Assembly (NCBI GenBank): GCA_039184055.1
Contig: JBCDBH010000072.1
Span: 1 to 19,616, forward strand
DNA: 19,616 bases
Source: JBCDBH01 sp039184055
Lineage (GTDB): Bacteria > Acidobacteriota > Thermoanaerobaculia > Multivoradales > J023
Direction of reading: 5' to 3'
Position 1 is the first letter of the stretch. Each line of letters begins with the position of its first letter. Made by a program: the position numbers and the translations under genes. The notes below the pieces were generated by a model. It ran no database searches. It was given only the letters and a program-made list of their open reading frames with translations, and was not told the DNA's origin. Positions 1-6,044 of this stretch are shown piece by piece.

Positions 1-146
1 AGTCCCAGGCAAGGGCAAACGGGCTATGTAGCCTCTGTAGCCGAGGCGAAAGCCGAGGTGGCAGGGGCCTGGAGCAGGTCTGGCCTCTGTTGAGCGTGTC
101 AGCCTGAGCCTCCGTTGGTTGGGAGCTTTGGCCTCTGAAGTCCTTC
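1..146. other. Window edge, no assignable gene
   Basis: Frame 1 is open from base 1 to a stop at 91-93 and could be the end of an upstream gene, but another frame also runs in from the edge and stops at 29-31. The stretch holds short repeats (GCCGAGG twice at ~41-58; GGCCTCTG at ~82 and ~130). Nothing more can be said. Confidence 0.2.
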
Positions 147-176
147 ATGGCATACTTTTCTCAGAGGAGGCAGGCC

Positions 177-368
177 ATGAAAGTTGCAATCGATATTTCC
201 GAGGATCAGGCAGCGCGACTCAACTCAGAGGCCGAGAAATCGGGCGTGAGTCCAGAGGTGCTGGTGAAAGCTGCCGTGGTCGACATGCTCGATCGTAAGG
301 AGGACTTTGCCAGCGCGGAAAGCTATGTGCTTGGCAAGAACCAAGAGCTCTATGAGCGTTTGAGCTGA
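177..368 (+). CDS. Antitoxin of a Doc (death-on-curing) type TA module
   Basis: Small 63-aa protein starting MKVAIDIS. An in-frame ATG lies upstream at 147, but the ATG at 177 has an AGAGGAGG Shine-Dalgarno at 163-170, so I take 177. The N-terminal beta strand (KVAIDIS) followed by two predicted helices (EDQAARLNSEAEKSG / SPEVLVKAAVVDML) is the ribbon-helix-helix-like pattern of DNA-binding antitoxins. The tail (AESYVLGKNQELYERLS) closely resembles the AAEYVLEKNAELYRRLA-type tail I know from antitoxins paired with Doc/Fic toxins. It would bind its own promoter and neutralise the toxin in the cytoplasm. Its stop overlaps the start of the next reading frame (ATGA at 368), the usual TA arrangement. 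The toxin downstream is broken, so this antitoxin is now an orphan. Family call is from memory of the motif, not a search. Confidence 0.75.
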   Translation: MKVAIDISEDQAARLNSEAEKSGVSPEVLVKAAVVDMLDRKEDFASAESYVLGKNQELYERLS

Positions 369-670
369 TGAGGCTTTTGAGCTTGACCGAGGTTGTCGAG
401 CTCCATCGCAGGATCATCGAGACGTCGGGCGCACGCAGCGGGACCCGAGATCTCGGCGCCCCCGAATCGGCGGTCGCTCAGCCGCGACTGACCATTGACG
501 GTCACGATCTGTATCCATCTCTGGTCGAGAAAGCCTCTGCTATAGCTCCGCCCGTTTCACGGTTCCGCTGGCCACTGGAGTGGTTACACGTTAGGTGTCT
601 TTGGAGCATCACGGCTTTCTGCTCTCTGGTGTCGGGACGTCTCCTTAGGCCAACTACCAAGACAGGTTGA
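368..670 (+). pseudogene. Doc/Fic-family toxin, truncated and inactive
   Basis: The frame opens MRLLSLTEVVELHRR and continues IRDLGA-like (TRDLGAPESAVAQPRL) and DGHDLYPSLVEKASA, which is the conserved N-terminal half of death-on-curing (Doc) Fic-fold toxins. These proteins phosphorylate EF-Tu. In intact Doc the next stretch is a helix followed by the catalytic HPFxxGNKR motif. Here similarity stops at about nucleotide 547 (residue ~60) and the remaining ~40 residues (PPVSRFRWPLEW...) are unrelated and rich in Trp/Arg/Ser. No H-P-F-x-x-G-N-K is present in any forward frame nearby, so the toxin cannot be active. It overlaps the antitoxin stop by ATGA. The break looks like a deletion or insertion junction rather than a point frameshift, because the missing motif is not found downstream. 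Confidence 0.75.
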
Positions 671-675
671 ATCTG

Positions 676-900
676 ATGAGAAGCCACCGGTCGACGGATG
701 CTGACAGCGAGGCCCCAGCAGCCGATCAGGCTACGGACGACGACAGTCTCATCCTGTGGATGCTCAGTTTGACGCCGACCGAGCGTCTTCGGGCGGCTGA
801 AGGGTTTGTGAATAGCATTCAGGCGATGCGAGGAGGGTCTGGCGAGGATTACGCGACGTCACCTTTTCTTCGACCAGGTTTTGAGCCTGCCGAGACCTGA
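676..900 (+). CDS. Small conserved hypothetical protein, probable orphan partner of a nucleotidyltransferase-type gene
   Basis: A 74-aa acidic protein. A TTG start at 667 is possible, but I prefer the ATG at 676; neither has a strong Shine-Dalgarno. The first ~25 residues are low-complexity and Asp/Ala-rich. The core, SLILWMLSLTPTERLRAAEGFVNSIQAMR (residues ~25-52), resembles short proteins encoded just upstream of predicted nucleotidyltransferase genes in many high-GC bacteria (LxxWMLSLTPxERLxxxxGF). No such partner follows here: after the stop comes a repeat copy and unrelated DNA. I therefore describe it as an orphaned half of a two-gene cassette. The family link is from memory and moderately uncertain; no enzymatic function can be read from it. 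Confidence 0.5.
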   Translation: MRSHRSTDADSEAPAADQATDDDSLILWMLSLTPTERLRAAEGFVNSIQAMRGGSGEDYATSPFLRPGFEPAET

Positions 901-907
901 GCAATCG

Positions 908-1066
908 AGCGTTTTTCCACTGGAGCGCTTCTGTTACTCAAGACCAAAATCGAGCTCGATGTCCTATTTCCGCTCTAGGGTGTCGGAGAGGTAGAGCTCT
1001 TGGAGTTGGGGCTGGGCGGTGAAGGGTTCGAGGGTGAGGTTGTGGGTGGTACCGATTTGCCAGGAT
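908..1066 (-). pseudogene. Displaced duplicate of the 3' end of the reverse-strand lipoprotein gene
   Basis: This stretch is a direct repeat of 2013-2172, the last ~43 codons and downstream flank of the 805-aa lipoprotein gene. By eye about eight substitutions separate the two over ~147 aligned bases. Read on the reverse strand it gives IGTTHNLTLEPF...LERK followed by a stop where the intact gene has Trp (TGG to TAG). Other changes are S to N, T to A and Y to F. There is no start and no upstream part of the gene, so it is a dead 3' fragment. The copied flank includes the AGCGCT-rich sequence just past the stop. With the intact copy it brackets the segment 1067-2012. Confidence 0.85.
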
Positions 1067-1316
1067 ACAGTCTCGGACCGCCCCTGAGATCCAAACTGGA
1101 TCGCGCTGTCCTCCCTGTGACTGTGGTACGTTGAGGACGTGATCAGCCTCGGGCTTCTCTCGCTGCTGCTGATCGTCCCCGCCCCGAGTCTGGAGGGGGG
1201 ACAGCGCCCAAAGCGCGACATCCTCCCTACAATCTCGACGCCGCATTGCTGCCGCTCACGTGGTGGGCCTGTCGAAGCGATTCCCTAGATACGTAAGACT
1301 GCGAGGAGTGAGTACG
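1067..1316. other. Non-coding stretch with nested inverted repeats
   Basis: No convincing gene. An outer inverted repeat pairs 1103-1115 with 1195-1207 (12 of 13 positions, with a perfect GCGCTGTCC/GGACAGCGC core). An inner one pairs GATCAGC (1141-1147) with GCTGATC (1168-1174). A 49-codon GTG frame at 1139-1288 begins with a hydrophobic Leu-rich run resembling a signal peptide, but it has no recognisable mature part. The end of this stretch carries the GAGGAG Shine-Dalgarno (1303-1308) of the following gene. Confidence 0.5.
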
Positions 1317-1757
1317 ATGGCATCAGTCGAAACAAGCTACCCAATTCCAACATATCGCTTTCAAGTGACCGTGGGACAAGACCAAATGGCGTTCAATAAA
1401 GTATCTGGGTTGAAGTCGGGTAGGGAGACTTTTGACTATAGAGATGGCATGGATGGACTCTTTCGAATGACAGGGCAAAAGACCTCTGTGGAGTTTACCC
1501 TATCGTGCGGGATGGTGTCGTCACAGAGTCAATTGTGGGAATGGCTAAAGTCTTCGATCTCAGGTGATCAACCGGAGAAAAAAGACATATCTATCAGCTT
1601 GACAGACGAAGCGGGCAGTGTGTTACTCATAACTTGGAATATCAAAAATGCATTTCCAACGGACATGTCGGTCCCAGACTTTGATGCCACGAGCAACGAC
1701 ATAGCGCTCGAAGAGTTGAGCCTGTCTGCTGAGAGCATGACCATAGAATACCACTAG
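1317..1757 (+). CDS. Phage-tail-tube-like protein (T4 gp19 / Pvc1 family), orphan
   Basis: A 146-aa protein starting MASVETSYPIPTYRF. The ATG at 1317 has GAGGAG at 1303-1308 with a good spacer, so the longer frame from 1260 is rejected. YPIPTYRFQVTVG, AFNKVSGLKS, ETFDYRDGMDG, VEFTLSCGM and the end IALEELSLSAESMTIEYH match the layout of the T4-like tail tube (gp19-type) family. This family forms the inner tube of contractile tails and of extracellular contractile injection systems (PVC/Afp type), stacking as hexameric rings. Length is usual for the family (~145-150 aa). No sheath, baseplate, spike or ATPase gene lies in this window, so it is an orphan. Base composition is visibly lower in GC than the genes from 2041 on, consistent with transfer. 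It lies inside the repeat-bounded segment with a recombinase relic. Confidence 0.8.
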   Translation: MASVETSYPIPTYRFQVTVGQDQMAFNKVSGLKSGRETFDYRDGMDGLFRMTGQKTSVEFTLSCGMVSSQSQLWEWLKSSISGDQPEKKDISISLTDEAGSVLLITWNIKNAFPTDMSVPDFDATSNDIALEELSLSAESMTIEYH

Positions 1758-1829
1758 AACCGGTGCTGTCACGTTGATGGGAGGACGCCAGCCTTCGCAA
1801 TGGTCCGCTCTTTTCAGGCTTACATTGCT

Positions 1830-1980
1830 ACGCTCACTTCGCGCCAAGAGTCGAAGGCTCGGGAGCGGACCGAAATGGCCGAAACGCCGGCAATGGCGAA
1901 CAAGGTGTTGACGTTGCTCTCGAAGGCGTTCAACCTCGCCGAGATCTGGGGATGGCATCTGGAAGGCTCGAACAGAGCTG
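1830..1980 (+). pseudogene. Tyrosine recombinase (phage integrase) fragment
   Basis: In the forward frame containing the ATG at 1875, the translation ETPAMANKVLTLLSKAFNLAEIWGW then HLEGSN matches a stretch of DUF4102-type tyrosine integrases (typically TPxxANRVLALLSKMFNLAExWGWRPDGSNPC). That stretch lies at the end of the core-binding domain. The fragment covers only ~35 residues; no N-terminal part, no catalytic R/H/Y and no continuation (NPCRH-like) follow. It is a relic of an integrative element. Family attribution rests on motif recall. Confidence 0.65.
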
Positions 1981-2012
1981 AACCTCGACGCGTCGGGCAG
2001 CATGCTCCAAAG

Positions 2013-2172
2013 GAGCGCTTTTTTCACTGGAGCGCTTCTGTTACTCAAGACCATAATCGAGCTCGATGTCCCATTTCCGTTCGAGGGTGTCGGAGAGGTA
2101 GAGCTCTTGGAGCTGGGGTTGGGTGGTGAAGGGTTCGAGGGTGAGGCTGTGGGTGGTACCGATTTGCCAGGA
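2013..2172. repeat. Direct repeat, copy 2 (3' end of the lipoprotein gene)
   Basis: Partner of the repeat at 908-1066, same orientation, roughly 95% identical by eye. This copy contains the true stop codon and the last ~43 codons of the 805-aa gene plus ~28 bp of its downstream flank. That flank contains two palindromic AGCGCT boxes (2014-2019 and 2031-2036) able to form a hairpin just after the gene, possibly its terminator. Confidence 0.8.
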
Positions 2173-4458
2173 GGCGGGTGCAAGGGGCTGGGCGTCGTGG
2201 AGGACGCGGTGGGCGATGCGTAGGGTTTGGCCGTCGGCTTGCCATTCGAAGACGGCGAGGGCTTCGCGGTAGGGCGCGATTTGTTGGAGGGTGGGGAGGT
2301 CGGAGCGGGCGATGAGGGTGGCGTTGACGGTGCGACGGGGCGCGGACGGGCGACGCAGGAGGGCGGCGCGGAGCTGTCGGTAGTCGGTGGTGGCTTCGTC
2401 GATGGTTTGGGCGCGATTCCAGATCGCTAGGTTGCGGACGGTGCCTTGCCAGGCGGCGCCTTGCCATTCGCCACCGACGAGTAGGGGACGTGGGGTCCAG
2501 TGAAAGAAGCCGTCTTGAATTGCGTCGCTTTCGAGTCGTTTTTTGCCGTCGATGACCGCTTGGAGTTGGCCGGCGCGATAGATCACGGTGACTTGCATAG
2601 GGGTGCCGGCGCGGAGGGTGCCGAGGGGCACGGAGGGCTGGTTGGCCCATTGGCCGGTGGTGGCGGTGCGGAGCCGGAGCACGATTTGATCGTCGAGCTG
2701 TTCGAGGGTGAGGTTGCGTTGGGCGTTGGCGCCGGCGGAGAAGGTGAAGATGGGCGCGGATTGGTCGAGGGTGGTGGGGGTGACGACCATGGAGAAGGTG
2801 AGCTCGTTGGTGGCCTGGGCGCCGTGGAGCAGGCGTTCCATGGTGGCCATGTCGCCGAGAAAGTAGCCACCGCGCAGGACCATCGAGTGCAGCCGGTCGT
2901 ACCAGGCGCGGCCGTGCGGCACGAAGACCGAGGCCACGTTTTGGCCATCGTGGGTGAAGGTGTTGTCGCTGGCGCCGTCTTCCCAGAGCAGGATGAGACC
3001 GTTGGGATTGGATGGCCAGGCGGTGGGGCGGATGTCGAGGGTGGCGCGCGCGAGCAGGTTGGCAGGCTCGGCACGGTCGGCGATCTGTTCGAGGGTGAGC
3101 GAGGTGTCGGCTTCGAGCGGCTGGGCGAGCTGGAGACGGAGGCTGCTCGCCGATGGCCCCGCTTCGATCGCCGTCACTCGTGGGCCATTGTCGAGTGTTG
3201 CCTTGCCGTCGGCTTGCACGGGCTCGTCGAAGGTCACGATGATCTCGTTTGGTGAAGCCATGGTGGCGCGCAGCGGCGTTGGCGCGGCCTTGGGGCGGAT
3301 CAGTGCCAATCCACGGCGTTCCTCGTCGCCACGCTGGGCGGAGATCGCCCAGGCTCCTGGCTCGGTGAAGGTGATTTCGGTCGTGTTTCCGGTTGTGCCG
3401 TCGCTCCACGTCCAGCCTTTGCCGGGTGCTTCGAGAGCGACGGTGAGCGGTGCTTCGCCGACATGTCGACCGAGGGGCAGCGGCTCGAGGTGGAGATCGG
3501 GAAAGCGATCGGTTGCCGGATGGTCGGTGATCCGGATCATCGGTGCCAGAAGCTCGAGCGTCGCCGGGTCGGTGGGGCCGATGAAGACGTCGTAATTCGA
3601 GCGCATGTGATCGTGCTGATCGGGCGACGCCGCTACCGCCAAGGCGCGACCGTCGCGTGACACCATCGGAAAGTAGATATAGCCCTGATCGGCGGGCAGT
3701 CGCGAGTCGCTTTTGGCGAGCAGGGTCGTCACTTCACCCGTGGCCAGCTCAATCCGGTCGACCGGCCCGCCCGCGCCGGCGATCCAATAGCCGAAGCGTC
3801 CGTCGTGGCTGAAATACGGTTGACAGCCTCCACGTCGTTGACGGGTTGAGACGCTTTGATTGGTGGCGTCGTAGGGAGAAAAGGTCGGCAGACCGGGGGT
3901 CGCCCAGCTGAGCGTCGGGTCGACCAGCCAGCCGTGTACTGGCGCCGGCTCGCGGATCAGCACGCGCCTCGCGCCGGTGTCGACGTTGGCGAGCGTGGTG
4001 ATGCCACCGCCGTCGATGTAGATCAGTGAGTTGTCGTCACGCCACACCACCGCGCGATGCTCGAAATAGGTGCGTGCAACCTTGGCGACGACCTGTTCCT
4101 CACCGGTGCTTAGATCCCGCACCCGGAGCGTGCCTTCCGCGCCATCCTGGGGATAGGTCTCCTCACCTGGCGCCAAGCTCATGTAGGCGAGCCGTGTGCC
4201 GTTGGGCGAAAGATGCGGGCAGCAATGCTGACGTGGTGGTTCGTCCGTAGTCAGCTGACGAGCCGTTTCACTCGTCAGGCCCTTCCACCAAATTCGCCAC
4301 GCACCCGAGCGATTCGACTCCCACACCGCGAAGCCCTCACCGAGCGGTGAGGCGGCGGGCGTCGGTGGGATCGAGGCGTGAGCCGCCGAGCTCGATTCCG
4401 TGGCGGGTTCGGCACAGGCGAGGCAGACGAGCGAGAGGGCGAGAAGCAGGCGCTTCAT
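2041..4458 (-). CDS. Predicted lipoprotein: TolB-like propeller, PKD/Ig-like and LamG domains
   Basis: An 805-aa exported protein. The N-terminus MKRLLLALSLVCLACAEP is a short basic-hydrophobic signal ending in LAC, a weak but plausible lipobox, so membrane anchoring is likely. Residues ~40-320 contain repeated PD40/TolB-like blades (FAVWESNRSGAWRIWW, CCPHLSPNGTRLAYMS, YFPMVSRDGRALAVAA). Residues ~325-385 are PKD-like (PLTVALEAPGKGWTWSDGTTG). Residues ~390-485 look like an SbsA-type Ig-like domain (PNEIIVTFDEPVQ). Residues ~490-710 form a LamG/concanavalin-like domain (FTFSAGANAQRNLTLEQ, PLLVGGEWQGAAWQGTVRNLAIWNRA). No catalytic residues are recognised; substrate or ligand binding at the cell surface is inferred. 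There is no Shine-Dalgarno, but TACGAT sits 6 nt upstream of the ATG. It is divergent from the 58-aa gene, with only 38 bp between starts. Its 3' end is duplicated at 908-1066. Confidence 0.85.
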   Translation of the reverse strand: MKRLLLALSLVCLACAEPATESSSAAHASIPPTPAASPLGEGFAVWESNRSGAWRIWWKGLTSETARQLTTDEPPRQHCCPHLSPNGTRLAYMSLAPGEETYPQDGAEGTLRVRDLSTGEEQVVAKVARTYFEHRAVVWRDDNSLIYIDGGGITTLANVDTGARRVLIREPAPVHGWLVDPTLSWATPGLPTFSPYDATNQSVSTRQRRGGCQPYFSHDGRFGYWIAGAGGPVDRIELATGEVTTLLAKSDSRLPADQGYIYFPMVSRDGRALAVAASPDQHDHMRSNYDVFIGPTDPATLELLAPMIRITDHPATDRFPDLHLEPLPLGRHVGEAPLTVALEAPGKGWTWSDGTTGNTTEITFTEPGAWAISAQRGDEERRGLALIRPKAAPTPLRATMASPNEIIVTFDEPVQADGKATLDNGPRVTAIEAGPSASSLRLQLAQPLEADTSLTLEQIADRAEPANLLARATLDIRPTAWPSNPNGLILLWEDGASDNTFTHDGQNVASVFVPHGRAWYDRLHSMVLRGGYFLGDMATMERLLHGAQATNELTFSMVVTPTTLDQSAPIFTFSAGANAQRNLTLEQLDDQIVLRLRTATTGQWANQPSVPLGTLRAGTPMQVTVIYRAGQLQAVIDGKKRLESDAIQDGFFHWTPRPLLVGGEWQGAAWQGTVRNLAIWNRAQTIDEATTDYRQLRAALLRRPSAPRRTVNATLIARSDLPTLQQIAPYREALAVFEWQADGQTLRIAHRVLHDAQPLAPASWQIGTTHSLTLEPFTTQPQLQELYLSDTLERKWDIELDYGLE

Positions 4459-4464
4459 ATGGAA

Positions 4465-4490
4465 ATCGTAACGCGCGCGAGTGCTATCGT
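4465..4490. promoter_or_regulatory. Back-to-back putative -10 elements in a 38-bp divergent intergenic region
   Basis: On the reverse strand TACGAT (4470-4465) lies 6 nt before the ATG of the lipoprotein gene. On the forward strand TATCGT (4485-4490), preceded by TG-n, lies 6 nt before the ATG at 4497. Neither gene has a Shine-Dalgarno. The spacing fits TANNNT-type promoters of leaderless mRNAs. If both are real the two promoters overlap and must compete. No clear -35 boxes are seen. Confidence 0.4.
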
Positions 4491-4496
4491 TCTTCC

Positions 4497-4673
4497 ATGG
4501 CGGTCAAAGGTTTGGTCAAAAACGGCGTTGCAGCGCTCACGGTCGAGGAAGCCAGCGATCGAGACAAGCGTGAGTTTCTCGACAAGGTCCACAATGGGCT
4601 CCGCCAAGCCGATGCAGGCGAAACCGTGTCTCACGAAGAAGCGCGCCAGCGGTTGGCCAAGTGGCTCAGCTGA
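4497..4673 (+). CDS. Small antitoxin-like protein, orphan
   Basis: A 58-aa protein starting MAVKGLVKNGVAALT. The N-terminal ~15 residues resemble the KGxVKNGVVVL strand-turn-strand start of DUF104/AF2212-like antitoxins. The rest (EEASDRDKREFLDKVHNGLRQADAGETVSHEEARQRLAKWL) resembles the C-terminal helices of RelB/ParD-like antitoxins (ADAGETVSHEE). It could be a chimera or simply a divergent antitoxin. No ParE/RelE or PIN toxin follows; the next gene is another small unknown. The start is taken from the ATG 6 nt after TATCGT; no Shine-Dalgarno is visible, so translation from a leaderless mRNA is the likeliest mode. Immediately after its stop is a 29-bp repeat (4672-4700). Confidence 0.55.
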   Translation: MAVKGLVKNGVAALTVEEASDRDKREFLDKVHNGLRQADAGETVSHEEARQRLAKWLS

Positions 4674-4700
4674 GAGCAAACCCCGGATAGGCAGGCAAGC
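4672..4700. repeat. 29-bp imperfect direct repeat, copy 1
   Basis: Matches 4934-4962 at 26 of 29 positions, same orientation. It begins at the stop of the 58-aa gene with GAGAGCAAA and ends GCAGGCAAGC. Read on the reverse strand this copy encodes LPAYPGFAL, nearly the same as LPAYAGFAL at the C-terminus of the reverse-strand DUF2268-like gene, so it may be a stray copy of that gene's end. Confidence 0.7.
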
Positions 4701-4763
4701 GGTTTGTGGTTGAAGGGCGAGGCGTCCTTCTTGTGTGGCACCACCAGAGCTCTGAGGTTTTTC

Positions 4764-4952
4764 ATGAAGCAACTCACTCAAGCCGAGCTCGACGCTATCC
4801 AGCAAGAGGTCGAGCGGGATTATCCGGATGATCCGATGATGCAAGAGATCCGGGCGATCCGCTTGCGTCGCTACTATGAGCTGCGTGACCGGCCGATTCG
4901 TGAACAGATTCGCGGTTATCTACCTTCTGTTCAGAGAGCAAATCCCGCATAA
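4764..4952 (+). CDS. Small hypothetical protein
   Basis: A 62-aa charged protein starting MKQLTQAELDAIQQEVERDYPDDP. I choose the ATG at 4764 because GAGG at 4754-4757 gives a Shine-Dalgarno; the longer frame from 4704 has none. It is predicted largely helical (ELDAIQQEVERD, MMQEIRAIRLRRYYELRDRPIREQIRGYL), Arg-rich in the second half, with no signal or membrane segment. I do not recognise the family. It may be an antitoxin or cassette partner, given the small antitoxin-like gene just upstream. Its last 22 nt overlap, in antisense, the end of the reverse-strand DUF2268-like gene, and this overlap contains the second copy of the 29-bp repeat. Confidence 0.5.
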   Translation: MKQLTQAELDAIQQEVERDYPDDPMMQEIRAIRLRRYYELRDRPIREQIRGYLPSVQRANPA

Positions 4953-5878
4953 GCAGGCAAGCCAGCCGCGTCATGACCAAAACGTGCCGCGATGTCATCG
5001 CCGTAGAGGTGCGCGGCGATGATCGACGGACTGGTTTCGTCTCGCGCGCTGTCGATCACTTCTTCTACGTAAGCACGCTCGTCCATATCGAGCGGTCGTG
5101 GCTCGGGTGGGCGCTCGTTACCGACTTGGATGACGGTTGCGTAGACGTTGGTGTCGAGCTTGGAGAAGGACGCGACGCCGTAGAGCGAGGCGATGTGGTC
5201 GAGCGTGGCGGGCCAGTCGTCGGGGGTGCGAAAGCAGCAGGCCCAGGGCATGGGTTCTTCGGGGCAGAGCTCGGCGACGCGTTGCGCCGCTTTGCGTTCG
5301 GCATTGAGCATTTCGCCGAGGGTGGGTCGGGGGCCGGCCGGTGGGTGGTCGGCCCAATGGCGACCGAGGGTGACCCAGCGGGTGACCGACGCGTCGAGCC
5401 GCGCTAGGTTGCCGTCGGATGGCCAGAGCTCGGCGAGCAGGAATCCGGGCGTGCCGCCGAAGCCCGATAGGCCACGATTCCACACCATCAAGTTGCGATG
5501 CGCTGGATCCGCCGGCAGCACGTAGGCGGTGAGGTCGGCTTGTGATCCGAGCGCGCGCTCGACCGCCGCGTGTACCCGACCGGGAACGTCTTCCGATACG
5601 AAACGTTCGAAGGCCCACGCCGACGCTTCTACCTTGCGTGTCGGATTGAAGAGCCCCCAGCCCTGCTGCGCCGCGCAGGCGTCGTAGCCATCGATCTGTA
5701 CGACCTGCATCGCTTCGAGCCCGCTTTGTGATCCATTCTCGAGGATCGGTTGGATCAACGACATGAGACCTTCCGGGCCCTGCAGATGGGGTTCGGCGAG
5801 CTTGAGCAGATCACGCGGACGATGCCTGACGGTGAAGAAGGGTGCGAGTCGGGTGGCGAGGTCGGGGACGTGGATCAT
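4931..5878 (-). CDS. DUF2268-like protein lacking the protease motif and C-terminus
   Basis: A 315-aa soluble protein without signal peptide. VLPADPAHRNL...GLSGFGGTPGFLLAELWPSDGNLARL (residues ~117-160) matches the GVSGFGG-x-PG-xxL...WPT-x-NL signature that precedes the catalytic HExxH of DUF2268 predicted Zn proteases. TLGEMLNAERKAAQRVAEL, AAHLYGDDIAARFGHDAAG and LPAYAGFAL match later parts of that family. At the expected HExxH position the protein reads VTRWVTLGRHWADHPP, with no HExxH in any reverse frame. The family normally continues GYRxVQxYL after LPxYAGYAL, but here a stop follows at once. It therefore looks like a pseudoenzyme or decaying gene, although the frame is open and codon use is normal. 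The start ATG at 5878 has no clear Shine-Dalgarno. Family call from motif memory. Confidence 0.6.
   Translation of the reverse strand: MIHVPDLATRLAPFFTVRHRPRDLLKLAEPHLQGPEGLMSLIQPILENGSQSGLEAMQVVQIDGYDACAAQQGWGLFNPTRKVEASAWAFERFVSEDVPGRVHAAVERALGSQADLTAYVLPADPAHRNLMVWNRGLSGFGGTPGFLLAELWPSDGNLARLDASVTRWVTLGRHWADHPPAGPRPTLGEMLNAERKAAQRVAELCPEEPMPWACCFRTPDDWPATLDHIASLYGVASFSKLDTNVYATVIQVGNERPPEPRPLDMDERAYVEEVIDSARDETSPSIIAAHLYGDDIAARFGHDAAGLPAYAGFAL
4934..4962. repeat. 29-bp imperfect direct repeat, copy 2
   Basis: Partner of 4672-4700. This copy is the genuine 3' coding end of the reverse-strand DUF2268-like gene and also overlaps the last codons (RANPA, stop) of the forward 62-aa gene. The two copies bracket that small gene, as a cassette insertion or partial duplication would leave. 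Confidence 0.7.
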
Positions 5879-6044
5879 GGGAACGATTTGATCACGGGCG
5901 CGAGTGGCTGGGTCGTGATGTCGACGTTGTGATCATTTTGCGCACGAGGTGTGCAGGGTTGTTGGGCTCGATGTTGGTGGAGCGTGGCGCGATCGTGGCG
6001 AGATGTGTCGTGTTCATGGGCGGTTGAGCGTCTCGATCATCGTC
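5879..6044. other. Divergent intergenic region with an inverted repeat
   Basis: Between the reverse-strand DUF2268-like gene and the sigma-54 promoter. TGATCAC (5889-5895) and GTGATCA (5929-5935) form a 7-bp inverted repeat 33 nt apart, close to the start of the reverse gene, and could be an operator. No other gene or site is evident. Confidence 0.35.

Noticed and set aside
590..596. GTTAGGT, resembling the right core of an integron attC site
   Set aside because: No matching RYYYAAC box at a suitable distance upstream and no clear folded attC structure.
1139..1288. 49-codon GTG frame with a hydrophobic start
   Set aside because: Weak start, no recognisable mature part, overlaps the nested inverted repeat; noted only as a possibility.
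2500..3255. Long Gly/Val/Glu-rich forward frame opposite the lipoprotein gene
   Set aside because: Antisense shadow of a high-GC gene; low-complexity composition, no motif, no ribosome site.
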